DNA of 34,125 nucleotides, taken from assembly GCA_946411215.1 (NCBI GenBank), contig CAMKDH010000005.1, positions 1 to 34,125 on the forward strand, given 5' to 3'. Source of the stretch: an uncultured Treponema sp. GTDB taxonomy: Bacteria; Spirochaetota; Spirochaetia; Treponematales; Treponemataceae. The notes beneath the pieces are model-generated. The model was not told the origin of the DNA. It did not search any database and worked only from the letters and a program-made list of their open reading frames with translations. Positions 1 through 7,317 of the stretch are shown here, one piece after another (positions within the stretch are counted from its first letter, which is position 1; each line of letters opens with the position of its first letter). A program made the position numbers and the translations under genes.

Positions 1-1039
1 CAAACACGAGTACGCCAACAAGCATAATAGCACAAGCCGTAACGCAACTGAGTTTAATTGTGCGCATTACACGCTGCTTGTTTCGGGCACCAAAGTTGTA
101 GCCAACAATTGGAACAGAACCATTATTTAAACCAAAGACCGGCATAAATACAAAGCTCTGAAGCTTAAAGTAAACACCGTAAACCGCAATAGCTGTTGTT
201 GTAAATGAACCAAGAATGATATTCAAAAAGTATACAAGAATAGAACCGATTGACATTACTATAATAGAAGGAACACCAACCGCATAAATCTTTCCGATAA
301 TCTGACCTTCTGGTTTGAGGCCTTTGAACGAAAGATGAATCTCTTTATTTTTTGTGATATTCAAAATCAACGAAACAGTCATAGCGGCAAACTGACCAAG
401 AACTGTTGCAACAGCCGCACCTGCAATACCCATAGCAGGGAATCCGAGCAGACCAAAAATCAAGATTGGGTCAAACACAAGGTTAAAGGCTGTACCTGTG
501 AGCTGCGAAACCATGGAAAGGCCTGTCTTTCCTGTAGACATCAAAAGTCGTTCAAAAGTAATGGAACCAAAAACGCCGGCACAGGCAATAAGACAAATCC
601 TCATGTATGTAACGCCGTATTCAATAATTTCGGCATTGTCTGTCTGTCTTTCAAAGAATGGACGTGGAACAAAAATTCCAACAATCACAAAAACTATGGC
701 TCCCAAAATTGCAAGAAGAATACCATTATTGGCAACTTTATCTACTTCTTCAAAATTCTTTTCTCCAAGGCGGCGCGAAAGCAGAGAGTTAATACCAACA
801 CCGGTACCAAGCGCAACCGAAAACATAAGATTCTGAATTGGGAAAGCAAGAGAAACAGCAGTAAGCGCATTTTCCGAAATACGTGCAACAAAGATACTAT
901 CTACAATGTTATAAAGGGACTGCACAAACATCGAGATCATCATAGGAACCGACATTGTTATAAGCAGTTTGCCCAAAGGCATGTACCCCATCTTATTTTC
1001 ACCACGTGGGGCGTTATTCTGTTCTTTAATATCTGACAT
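1..1039 (-). CDS. MATE family efflux transporter, 3' part missing
   Basis: This is a multidrug/Na+-type antiporter of the MATE (multi-antimicrobial extrusion) family, acting in the inner membrane. The reading frame opens at ATG 1037-1039 (MSDIKEQNNAPRG) and stays open to the left edge, giving about 346 codons of a family that is usually about 450 long, so the C-terminal helices lie outside the window. Visible family hallmarks are the N-terminal stretch PLGKLLITMSVPMMISMF, the SIFVARISENALTAVSLAFP helix and a long run of hydrophobic segments separated by short charged loops. No strong ribosome binding site precedes the ATG. It is divergent from the PcfJ-like gene and probably unrelated to the CRISPR region. 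The family is clear; the substrate cannot be told. Confidence 0.9.
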   Translation of the reverse strand, partial: MSDIKEQNNAPRGENKMGYMPLGKLLITMSVPMMISMFVQSLYNIVDSIFVARISENALTAVSLAFPIQNLMFSVALGTGVGINSLLSRRLGEKNFEEVDKVANNGILLAILGAIVFVIVGIFVPRPFFERQTDNAEIIEYGVTYMRICLIACAGVFGSITFERLLMSTGKTGLSMVSQLTGTAFNLVFDPILIFGLLGFPAMGIAGAAVATVLGQFAAMTVSLILNITKNKEIHLSFKGLKPEGQIIGKIYAVGVPSIIVMSIGSILVYFLNIILGSFTTTAIAVYGVYFKLQSFVFMPVFGLNNGSVPIVGYNFGARNKQRVMRTIKLSCVTACAIMLVGVLVF

Positions 1040-1123
1040 AATAGGTAATAATACCAAAATAAAAAAAATAGGGGAATAGGAAGGTTTTTCCATTTTTATT
1101 AATAATTTATTTAAAACTTATCA

Positions 1124-1152
1124 TTGTATGATACACAAACAACCTATATTAT
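1124..1152 (+). promoter_or_regulatory. Sigma-70 type promoter of the PcfJ-like gene
   Basis: TTGTAT at 1124-1129 and TATTAT at 1147-1152 are separated by 17 nt. A GAGGG ribosome binding site follows, just before ATG 1172. This supports 1172 as the true translation start of the downstream gene, in spite of the later frame change. Confidence 0.5.
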
Positions 1153-1171
1153 AATTATAAGAGGGTAACAA

Positions 1172-2706
1172 ATGCAGAGATTCTGGGCTTATGATATAAG
1201 AAAGAACAATTACATTCCTAAAGACTCAGAACCACTTTCGACTTTTCCGACTATTATTGATTCAAAAAAATGTTGGTATGGTACCGCTCCTGTCACAAGT
1301 GGGAAAATATTCGTGCGTTTTCTCAGAATGTTCTTAAGTCTGAATGTGGTAAGCTTTATGCAGGTCCGTTTACTCAAGATAAAAGAGAATTTTCCTATGG
1401 CTTTGAAGTTTCACAAAAAGACCAGATTTTTTATATCCGCATCCTGTCACAGGTAGTTGCTACAGATTACCGCAGACTTTTGGAAAATCATTTTGAACTT
1501 AATCTGAACAAAAAGCGTCTTTATAAAAACGGCAAGGAAACCTTTGACCGTGAAGAAATCTCTGGTGCCCTATGCCAGGAAATTACTGTTCAGATTATTG
1601 ATGCCATTGGAAATGAATATAAAAAACAGTATGGAATAAAACCTAGCGTTACTTCTTCGCTTAAAGGATTTTCTCTTGTGCTTGGGTATATGCTCTGCCC
1701 GTTTAATGTAAACTTTTTTATTATCTGTCGTCACTGGGGTTTGAATCCTTATGATGCTGATTTTACTGCTCTTTCTTCGGGCGACACTCCAAATGCCGAA
1801 AACGAAATGTTTGCATATCTTGGAGTAAGACCAACAAAAAGTATAAGAAAGCTGTATCAGCAATTTCCACAGGGACTCATTAGTTATGCAGCCACACAAA
1901 ATCTTGGCATTACAGACGTGAATCTTTTAATGAAGAGTGCGAATCCCAAATGGTATGCATTTTTTCAGTATTATATGATTTCGTGCAACAATGACGAAAT
2001 TATGTATCCTGTTCAGCCGGCACTCAAACAGTTTGTTCAGGATATGCTTGAAATTTCAAATCAAAAGACAGTCTGGAATTCGCTTGATAGAACTATTAAT
2101 TATTTAGTAAATCAGACCTTTGAAAATTTCTATATAACTGATGCCCTGCAGATGTATCGCGGTTGTTCAACGCATCTTACCGATCGCGAAAAAAAGGAAA
2201 TCTTAAGCGAAGGCTTTAATGTGTATACTCATGATTTTCTTATGAGACGTTACAATGAGATAGGTCGTTCCTTTTTTAGTAAAGGTACAGAAGAAAATGT
2301 TATTTTTGATATTGAAAGACCTTTCCTTGATCTGGAATACAAGGCCGGTGATTCTTTCAGGAAAGATGCAAATGGCGACATGGAGCCTGTTCCAGATGAA
2401 GATCTTTACTGCTTCTTTGTAGCAAGAGATTCTTTCACTCTCAAAACAATCGGAAGTGAAATGAATAACTGTGTTGGCTGGGGATATAAAGAAGCCGTTC
2501 GCGCCCGCCGTGCAACAATTGTTTACGCAATGTATCAGGGAAAATATAAAATCTGTATAGAAGTAACTCCAAAGTTTACAATCCGCCAGGCCTTTGGACC
2601 TCGTAACACAGAATTATGCGATGACGCTTTTGAAGCTTATAGTGAATGGTGCCTCGAAAAAAACATCCTTCGTCAGAATGCATTTTCTATTCATGCAGCG
2701 CCGTAA
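1172..2706 (+). CDS. PcfJ-like protein, reading frame changes at an A7 run
   Basis: This belongs to the PcfJ-like family, first named from enterococcal conjugative plasmids; its biochemical role is not known. The family signature is near the C terminus: GSEMNNCVGWGYKEAV, then a basic patch and a beta-rich segment ending in IRQAFGPRNTELC. Translation should start at ATG 1172, which has a promoter and a GAGGG site. That frame (33 codons to IIDSKK) must pass to the frame that runs from 1270 to 2706 (478 codons). The ATG at 1270 has no ribosome binding site. The change lies at seven A residues, 1264-1270, phased as A-AAA-AAA, a classical -1 slippery heptamer. One extra A would also give a continuous 511-codon gene. 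So this may be an assembly error, a mutation, or programmed slippage. The 3' end overlaps the convergent esterase gene by 16 nt. Confidence 0.7.
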
Positions 2707-3248
2707 ATTTTTTCAATTGCTTTTGCAAGCTCTTCTTTTGCAGGCTTGTGTCCGCCTTCAATCATCTGGATTTGTGTAAAGTGCAGTTCATTTTTTGCAT
2801 AGTCAGCATACGAAAAAAGATCATCATTTTTTGCAAAGATTCCATAGATTGTTGAAGGGTTTTGTGCGTTATATTGCTGCAAGGTTTTTTCGCGTAAATC
2901 TGGCCATTCCTGTTTTAGATTTTCCGGGAAAACTTCACCCTGCTCAGGATACATCAGTTTTGGAATTTCTATTTCTGGTTTTAAGCAGGCATTAATAAGA
3001 AGCTTTGGTCCTTCAAACGGAAGGATGTATCCATAAAATCCGCCAAGGGAATGCGCAGTAACAAGCTCTATGTTTTCCTGCTTTATGATCTGATTTATCT
3101 GTTCCAAGGTTGTATTGCAATCCATAAGATCAAAGGTTGGATGGATTGTTTCGTAACCATATTTTTTAAGGATGTCTACAACATAACTGCCTGTAGTAGA
3201 TTCGCTGTCTGAATGAAGTCCGTGAATAAAAAGTGCTTTCTTTGTCAT
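2691..3248 (-). CDS. YqiA/YcfP-like alpha/beta-hydrolase (esterase)
   Basis: A small cytoplasmic alpha/beta-hydrolase of 185 residues, about the size of E. coli YqiA. It opens with the oxyanion strand KALFIHGLHSD. The nucleophile elbow is AHSLGG with Ser67, the acidic residue is one of the Asp pair at 142-143 (FAKNDDLFSY), and the catalytic His is His167 (EGGHKPA). The family acts on short acyl esters or thioesters in vitro; the physiological substrate is unknown. The gene overlaps the 3' end of the PcfJ-like gene on the opposite strand. Nothing ties it to the defence region. Confidence 0.8.
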   Translation of the reverse strand: MTKKALFIHGLHSDSESTTGSYVVDILKKYGYETIHPTFDLMDCNTTLEQINQIIKQENIELVTAHSLGGFYGYILPFEGPKLLINACLKPEIEIPKLMYPEQGEVFPENLKQEWPDLREKTLQQYNAQNPSTIYGIFAKNDDLFSYADYAKNELHFTQIQMIEGGHKPAKEELAKAIEKIYGAA

Positions 3249-3349
3249 ATATTATAATATAAAACGATATTTTAAATAGTCAAAAGGAATTTTTCATTTT
3301 TTCTTCTCCTTCAAAATTTAGCCTGACAAGCTAAGCCTTTTTTCATTAC

Positions 3350-3358
3350 TGGTATTAT
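3350..3358 (+). promoter_or_regulatory. Extended -10 promoter of the LRAT-domain gene, possible leaderless mRNA
   Basis: TGG followed by TATTAT (3353-3358) makes an extended -10. Only nine bases separate it from ATG 3368, so transcription would start within a few bases of the start codon. No Shine-Dalgarno sequence lies between. There is no convincing -35. Confidence 0.35.
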
Positions 3359-3367
3359 TCTATAACC

Positions 3368-3817
3368 ATGAACAAAATCAATATTTTACCTATGCCCGGA
3401 GATGTAATTACTGTCAACCGCGGCTTGTACAAACATTATGGTATTTACGTTGGCAACAACATGGTCGTTCATTTTTCTGGAGGACAAGGAGGTGAGCTTT
3501 CTTCAAAACGAGCATGCATTAGAAAAACTTCATTGGAAGAATTTCGTAAGAATGGCGAGATTCTGATTGAGACAAGATGCTGTAAATCATTCAGCAATGA
3601 ACAAACAGTTCAACGTGCAATTGACGCAATTGGAAGTGGAAAAGGAAAATATGCTCTTCCCTGGAACAACTGCGAGCACTTTGCAAACTGGTGCCGTTAT
3701 GGCGAGAAACGTTCTTTGCAGGTTGAAAAGTTTACAGGCGAGATCATTTCAATTGGTGTTCTTGTAATTGGAACAGTTTTACTCAATTACTACTTATACA
3801 ATATAAAGGAGAACTGA
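3368..3817 (+). CDS. LRAT-domain (NlpC/P60-like) protein with a C-terminal membrane helix
   Basis: The fold is that of lecithin-retinol acyltransferase, a circularly permuted NlpC/P60 papain-like domain. Bacterial members are mostly uncharacterised thiol acyltransferases or hydrolases. All three catalytic-type residues are present: His23 in KHYGIYVG, His35 in VVHFSGG and Cys102 in NNCEHFANWC. The C-terminal segment IISIGVLVIGTVLLNYYLY (about 125-143) is a single membrane anchor, so the enzyme domain probably sits at the inner face of the membrane. It begins a three-gene run with the acidic protein (2 nt gap) and a 56-residue protein. The product, 149 residues, is a usual length for the family. 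The substrate is unknown; action on membrane lipids is an inference from the anchor. Confidence 0.8.
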   Translation: MNKINILPMPGDVITVNRGLYKHYGIYVGNNMVVHFSGGQGGELSSKRACIRKTSLEEFRKNGEILIETRCCKSFSNEQTVQRAIDAIGSGKGKYALPWNNCEHFANWCRYGEKRSLQVEKFTGEIISIGVLVIGTVLLNYYLYNIKEN

Positions 3818-3819
3818 CT

Positions 3820-4290
3820 ATGGCAATCAGCGAAAAAAAACTTAAACAAATTAAACTTGGGTTAGACAAGACTAACAAAATGATTTTAAATCTCTACAAA
3901 AAAAGTGGAGACAAAGCTCTGTTGGAAATGCTTTATCTTGATTCTGAAGATCCTCGGGAAGTGGCAGAAGAATTTGATATTCCCTTAGATGTAGCAGAAG
4001 AGCTTGTAGAAAAAGACAAGGCACTTAAAGCAGAATACCTTAAAGAAAGCGATTCAGAAGCAGATGAAGACAATGATGATGAAAATCTTGAAGACGAGGA
4101 TTCTGATGACACAGACGAAGATGCTTGTGATGATTCAGTTTTTGAGTTTACAGGATTATCAGATTTACCAGAAAAAATCATTGAAGCAGTTTGTTTTATT
4201 GGAGAATTAATTCAAGATACATCGGAGAAAATCTGTGATGTTTTGGATGAATCTGTTGAGCGAATGCAGGAGCACGACTTTGATTTTTAA
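3820..4290 (+). CDS. Hypothetical acidic protein, likely partner of the LRAT protein
   Basis: I do not recognise this 156-residue protein. The N-terminal half is helical and includes PREVAEEFDIPLDVAEELVEK (about 46-66), which reads like a small helix-turn-helix-like or UBA-like helical unit. Residues about 75-108 are almost all Asp, Glu and Ser, and a helical C-terminal tail follows. ATG 3820 has GGAG upstream, overlapping the 3' end of the LRAT gene, so the two are probably translationally coupled. The acidic linker could be DNA-mimic-like or a flexible tether; the sequence does not decide. Confidence 0.7.
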   Translation: MAISEKKLKQIKLGLDKTNKMILNLYKKSGDKALLEMLYLDSEDPREVAEEFDIPLDVAEELVEKDKALKAEYLKESDSEADEDNDDENLEDEDSDDTDEDACDDSVFEFTGLSDLPEKIIEAVCFIGELIQDTSEKICDVLDESVERMQEHDFDF

Positions 4291-4450
4291 GAAAGAGAAA
4301 ACATTACTAAAGGTTATTCTTCATGGTAAAGCTGCGGATGATAAAAAAGTAATTGTTCTTGAAACAAGAAACATCAACACAGCTAAAGAGTTTTTGGCGC
4401 AAAAGTATCCGGATTATGAATACAAAATTGTAAGCAGAATAATTCGTTAA
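4280..4450 (+). CDS. Hypothetical 56-residue protein with a TTG start
   Basis: The frame is open from further upstream, but the best start is TTG at 4280. It is placed 7 nt after AGGAG (4268-4272) and overlaps the stop of the acidic gene. The product begins MIFKKEKTLLKVILHGKAADDK and has an alternating beta-alpha-beta pattern (KVIVLETRNINTAKEFLAQKYPDYEYKIV cannot be assigned to a family by eye). It is the last gene before a strong terminator. Unknown function. Confidence 0.55.
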   Translation: MIFKKEKTLLKVILHGKAADDKKVIVLETRNINTAKEFLAQKYPDYEYKIVSRIIR

Positions 4451-4455
4451 AACTT

Positions 4456-4501
4456 AAGGGCAAAGAGGTTCGAAGCAATTCGTTCCCTTTGCCCTTTTTT
4501 T
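4456..4501 (+). terminator. Rho-independent terminator, probably bidirectional
   Basis: AAGGGCAAAG (4456-4465) pairs perfectly with CTTTGCCCTT (4487-4496), and seven T follow on the plus strand. A-rich sequence on the other side lets it also end the convergent minus-strand operon, which stops at 4509. Confidence 0.85.
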
Positions 4502-4508
4502 GCCTTTG

Positions 4509-5024
4509 TTATTTTCTTCCACCAATAGGATTAAAATGAAAACGAACTAAGGCCTCATTAACTTCATCAATCGAAAACGGACCATATATAAAACAAAATT
4601 CATAAATTAAATCTTTCTTAAAACCGGTAAGCGAATGTCCGGCACTAGAAAGTAAATCAACAGCTTCTTCATAATCAAGGGAAAGCGCAAGTGCTAAAGC
4701 AACGATATTATCTTTTGTAGGCCTTTTAGTTTTCCCACTGATAATTTTCGAAAAGCAGTCAGCAGTCATCCCGGCAGTATTGTAAACCTGAGGATGAGTC
4801 ATTCCCTTTTTGTTAATATAATAATTCAAACGAGTTACAAAATCTTCGTTGACCGACCCCAGAAGCTTTTTTTCAAGCTCTTTAAATTTAGGATGGTCAG
4901 TAGGACTAAATGTTTTTATTGGAGTCAAACTGCGGCGTTTTGAAATCCTGTGAACAATTTTGTTCAACGATCTTTGAGCAGCAGAATTAATGTACTCTTC
5001 AACGTTAGATAAATTCATTGGCAT
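4509..5024 (-). CDS. XRE-type helix-turn-helix regulator
   Basis: A 171-residue DNA-binding protein. ATG 5024 (MPMNLSNVEEY) is chosen because GGAAGGG lies 5 nt upstream; the longer open frame to 5102 has no such site. The middle carries an XRE/Cro-type fold: FVTRLNYYINKKGMTHPQVY, then TADCFSKIISGKTKRPTK as recognition region, then a LALALSLDYEEAVDLLSSAG helix. The C-terminal segment (FKKDLIYEFCFIYG.. VNEALVRFHF) is conserved in a common gut-bacterial family of such regulators. It is the third gene of the operon behind the shared element at 5488. It is one candidate to be the regulator that reads that element, although XRE operators are normally palindromic and this element is not. Confidence 0.75.
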   Translation of the reverse strand: MPMNLSNVEEYINSAAQRSLNKIVHRISKRRSLTPIKTFSPTDHPKFKELEKKLLGSVNEDFVTRLNYYINKKGMTHPQVYNTAGMTADCFSKIISGKTKRPTKDNIVALALALSLDYEEAVDLLSSAGHSLTGFKKDLIYEFCFIYGPFSIDEVNEALVRFHFNPIGGRK

Positions 5025-5047
5025 AAACACCCTTCCTTTTTTTGAGT

Positions 5048-5248
5048 TTAAAAATAAACCCACGGATTGCGAACAACCCGGTAACTTCCACATTCCGGAC
5101 ATTTTGCTCTTTTAACCTTTTTAAACAAATCGTCAAAAAGCCTGAGTCCGCTTGGGTTTGGCCCTATAAAATGCTTGTGACATTTTAAACAAATTAAAGG
5201 CACTGGGTCGCCGTACTTTGGTGGGATCATGTTGTGAAATTTTTGCAT
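5048..5248 (-). CDS. Small zinc-ribbon protein
   Basis: A 66-residue protein with two zinc knuckles, CLKC (about 20-23) and CPEC (about 50-53), the geometry of a zinc ribbon. Basic residues lie between the knuckles (FKKVKRAK). Such proteins usually bind nucleic acid or a protein partner. ATG 5248 has an AAGGAG site upstream. It is the second gene in the operon started by the shared promoter-like element at 5488. No family assigned. Confidence 0.7.
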   Translation of the reverse strand: MQKFHNMIPPKYGDPVPLICLKCHKHFIGPNPSGLRLFDDLFKKVKRAKCPECGSYRVVRNPWVYF

Positions 5249-5260
5249 AGTATCTTCTCC

Positions 5261-5446
5261 TTAATCTGGCAAATCAATATGAACATCATCTGTCCACACA
5301 TCAAGAATAGAACCAATTTCTTCACCTATACCGTCTTCATTACCGGTCAGGATGTCAATGGTCTTTCCAACCTTTGTGAATACATCATCAATCTCCAAAT
5401 CGCCTATAGTCATAGACATGTTGCTGAAAGTAGGTAAGTTTTTCAT
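5261..5446 (-). CDS. Hypothetical 61-residue acidic protein
   Basis: First gene behind the element at 5488-5522. A textbook AGGAGG site precedes ATG 5446. The protein is acidic and rich in Asp, Ile and Gly (TIGDLEIDDVFTKVGKTID) with no recognisable domain. Twelve bases separate it from the zinc-ribbon gene. Unknown function. Confidence 0.6.
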   Translation of the reverse strand: MKNLPTFSNMSMTIGDLEIDDVFTKVGKTIDILTGNEDGIGEEIGSILDVWTDDVHIDLPD

Positions 5447-5487
5447 AAAATCCTCCTAAAAAGTAAAGTGCGTTTTTTAACGCCTCA

Positions 5488-5522
5488 CTAATAATAGAGA
5501 AGGAAGGTATTGAAAAATTGAC
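5488..5522 (-). promoter_or_regulatory. Shared bipartite promoter-like element, copy A
   Basis: Read on the minus strand: GTCAATTTTT (5522-5513), 13 nt, CTCTATTATTAG (5499-5488). It lies 42 nt before ATG 5446. Seven further copies with the identical 13-nt gap occur in this window. TTGTCA to TATTAT is 22 nt, too long for sigma-70. Confidence 0.75.
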
Positions 5523-5557
5523 AAAATTTAAGAAATTTTTTGCAGAAAAATTAAATT

Positions 5558-7315
5558 TTATATAATTTTAACCAGAGCACAAATATATCCTGTACCTTGT
5601 GGGTTCTTTGTCAGGATTTTTACCTGTAATTCTTTTCCAATTAAATTATCAGAAGAGGTTGTAAAATTAATATAATTCTTTTTTGGAATTACACCATATT
5701 CTCCGGTTTCAAGTTTTCCTCTTAAACCGCCATTCATATTTAGACTTTCACCTTTGAAGGAATAGACTGCGTCGTTATCGATTGTATTAGAAGTATTGAT
5801 GCTTGAAGTTTGTTTCGTATTCTCTGCTGCTTCAATACTATCAATAATTTCTTTACATTCATCCTCGGACAATCTTAAATCACTAGGAGTAATCCAGTTT
5901 ATATGATTATGAGCAACTGGATTTCTTATTTGTGAAATATGTATGAATTTCGGTAGCCATTCATTAAAAGAATATTTAGAAAAATATTTTTCAAAAATTT
6001 TCCATTCTTTTTCAATTATCCTAAAGCTTGAGCCTAACGATATTACATCAAAATACTCTGCTTCAGCACAAGAATTGATTCTAGTTTTTACTATGAAACT
6101 GTCATAGGTTTCTATATCTTTTTTCCTTAATCCAGCATTAGCTAAAACAATTCTCCAGTTATCATCATCACTTGAGACTGTTGTACTAGATAAACTATAT
6201 ACGTCAAATATATCAGCTTTATGTCTTTTTATTATCTCTCGTATTTTTTCCTCAACAATTTCCAATGACTTATGAAGATCTATTCCTAAATTTTTCCATT
6301 TAAGAAAATCACGAAAATATTTTGAAATTCCAATATAGTATTCAGAATCTGATTCTTCGTATAAATATCCAAGATTTTCTAATTCATCAATATCATCCTG
6401 TGTAATACCAATATCAGGACCTAAGAGTATAGAAATTAATTTATAAAGATTTCCATCATTTTTAAGATAATTAATTATTCTGTCGTATTCTTGTCGAATC
6501 TTTTCACAATCCTTTTTAAAAATATCAATAACATCAACTTCCTGGTTTTGATTAATACAATCAATTATCTTACTACCTATAATTGAAAGAAAATATGGCA
6601 GCGTTCCCGCATAATACTGTATATTTTCTTTTATTTCATCTGTAAGTTCATAACCTTGATCAGAGAAAACAGAATAGTATTCCTGCATATCATCTTCTGA
6701 AAAACCTTTAAACAGATCCAAAGAAAAGATTCCCGAAAAGGTTGAGCCTTCAGGTGTTTTTCCCTCAATTGTGTGTAATTGCTTACGGGAAATAAGAATT
6801 CCAACAATATTAGAATATTCAGAAAAAACTGTTCTAAAGATTCCGTAGTATTCTGTTTTATTTTCAAAAAGAGTTCCTGCTGAATCAAATTCATCCAAAA
6901 CAATAATTGCTTCAATTCCTTCGGCTTTTAAAAATGAAAAAACTTTTACAGTAGCTTTTTGTAAATCTAAATGAGAATTTTTTTCCTGCGTATAAAATTG
7001 AAAAAGTTTATCATCATATGTCTTCCCCATGGAATCCAATTTTTCTTTTATTGAATCAAAAAGAACTAACCATATATCTTTATAACAGGTAAAAGTATTC
7101 AGGGATAAATAAATATACAATATATTATCTGGGACTGTTTTAAAAACTTCTTTAATTAAAGATGTCTTTCCTGAACGTGGTAATCCAACTATTGAATGGT
7201 TTGACTTATTACCCGGGGTGAAAAAAATATTTCGATATTTTTCGACCAGCTCTTTTCGCCCAATAAAAGCTTTTCCTTCAGCAACTTTTCCATAACCTGC
7301 AAATATATTTTCCAT
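5558..7315 (-). CDS. STAND/AAA-type ATPase with HEPN motif and C-terminal OB-like domain
   Basis: About 585 residues, starting at ATG 7315 (MENIFAGYGKV) behind GGAG; the start overlaps no upstream codon and lies 2 nt after the stop of the partner ATPase. The N-terminal ATPase has a Walker A, GLPRSGKTS, about residue 45-53, and a Walker B, AIIVLDEFD, near 138. A winged-helix-like part follows. Near residue 464 stands RNPVAH, the RX4H motif of HEPN RNases, in a helical, Swt1-like setting. The last 60 residues (GLRGKLETGEYGVIPKK.. VKILTKNPQGTGYICALVKI) look like an OB or S1-like nucleic-acid fold. With its partner it resembles a two-component sensor/effector of STAND type: ATPase for recognition, HEPN for RNA cleavage. 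That role is an inference; no named system matches this arrangement in my knowledge. Confidence 0.7.
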   Translation of the reverse strand: MENIFAGYGKVAEGKAFIGRKELVEKYRNIFFTPGNKSNHSIVGLPRSGKTSLIKEVFKTVPDNILYIYLSLNTFTCYKDIWLVLFDSIKEKLDSMGKTYDDKLFQFYTQEKNSHLDLQKATVKVFSFLKAEGIEAIIVLDEFDSAGTLFENKTEYYGIFRTVFSEYSNIVGILISRKQLHTIEGKTPEGSTFSGIFSLDLFKGFSEDDMQEYYSVFSDQGYELTDEIKENIQYYAGTLPYFLSIIGSKIIDCINQNQEVDVIDIFKKDCEKIRQEYDRIINYLKNDGNLYKLISILLGPDIGITQDDIDELENLGYLYEESDSEYYIGISKYFRDFLKWKNLGIDLHKSLEIVEEKIREIIKRHKADIFDVYSLSSTTVSSDDDNWRIVLANAGLRKKDIETYDSFIVKTRINSCAEAEYFDVISLGSSFRIIEKEWKIFEKYFSKYSFNEWLPKFIHISQIRNPVAHNHINWITPSDLRLSEDECKEIIDSIEAAENTKQTSSINTSNTIDNDAVYSFKGESLNMNGGLRGKLETGEYGVIPKKNYINFTTSSDNLIGKELQVKILTKNPQGTGYICALVKII

Positions 7316-7317
7316 AA

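Noticed and set aside
335-1036. Long plus-strand open frames opposite the MATE gene
   Set aside because: They are low-quality Asn/Lys/Cys-rich translations without ribosome binding sites; the minus strand encodes a clear MATE protein.
3933-4181. Minus-strand Ser-rich frame opposite the acidic protein
   Set aside because: It is the mirror of the Asp/Glu-coding repeats; no start signals and no domain.
5025-5102. Longer N terminus for the XRE regulator
   Set aside because: The added residues (MSGMWKLPGCSQ) come from the overlap with the zinc-ribbon gene and the first ATG there has no ribosome binding site, while GGAAGGG stands before ATG 5024.
5523-5557. Terminator after the STAND pair
   Set aside because: AAATTTAA and TTAAATTT can pair, but the stem is pure A+T with a long loop; stability is doubtful.
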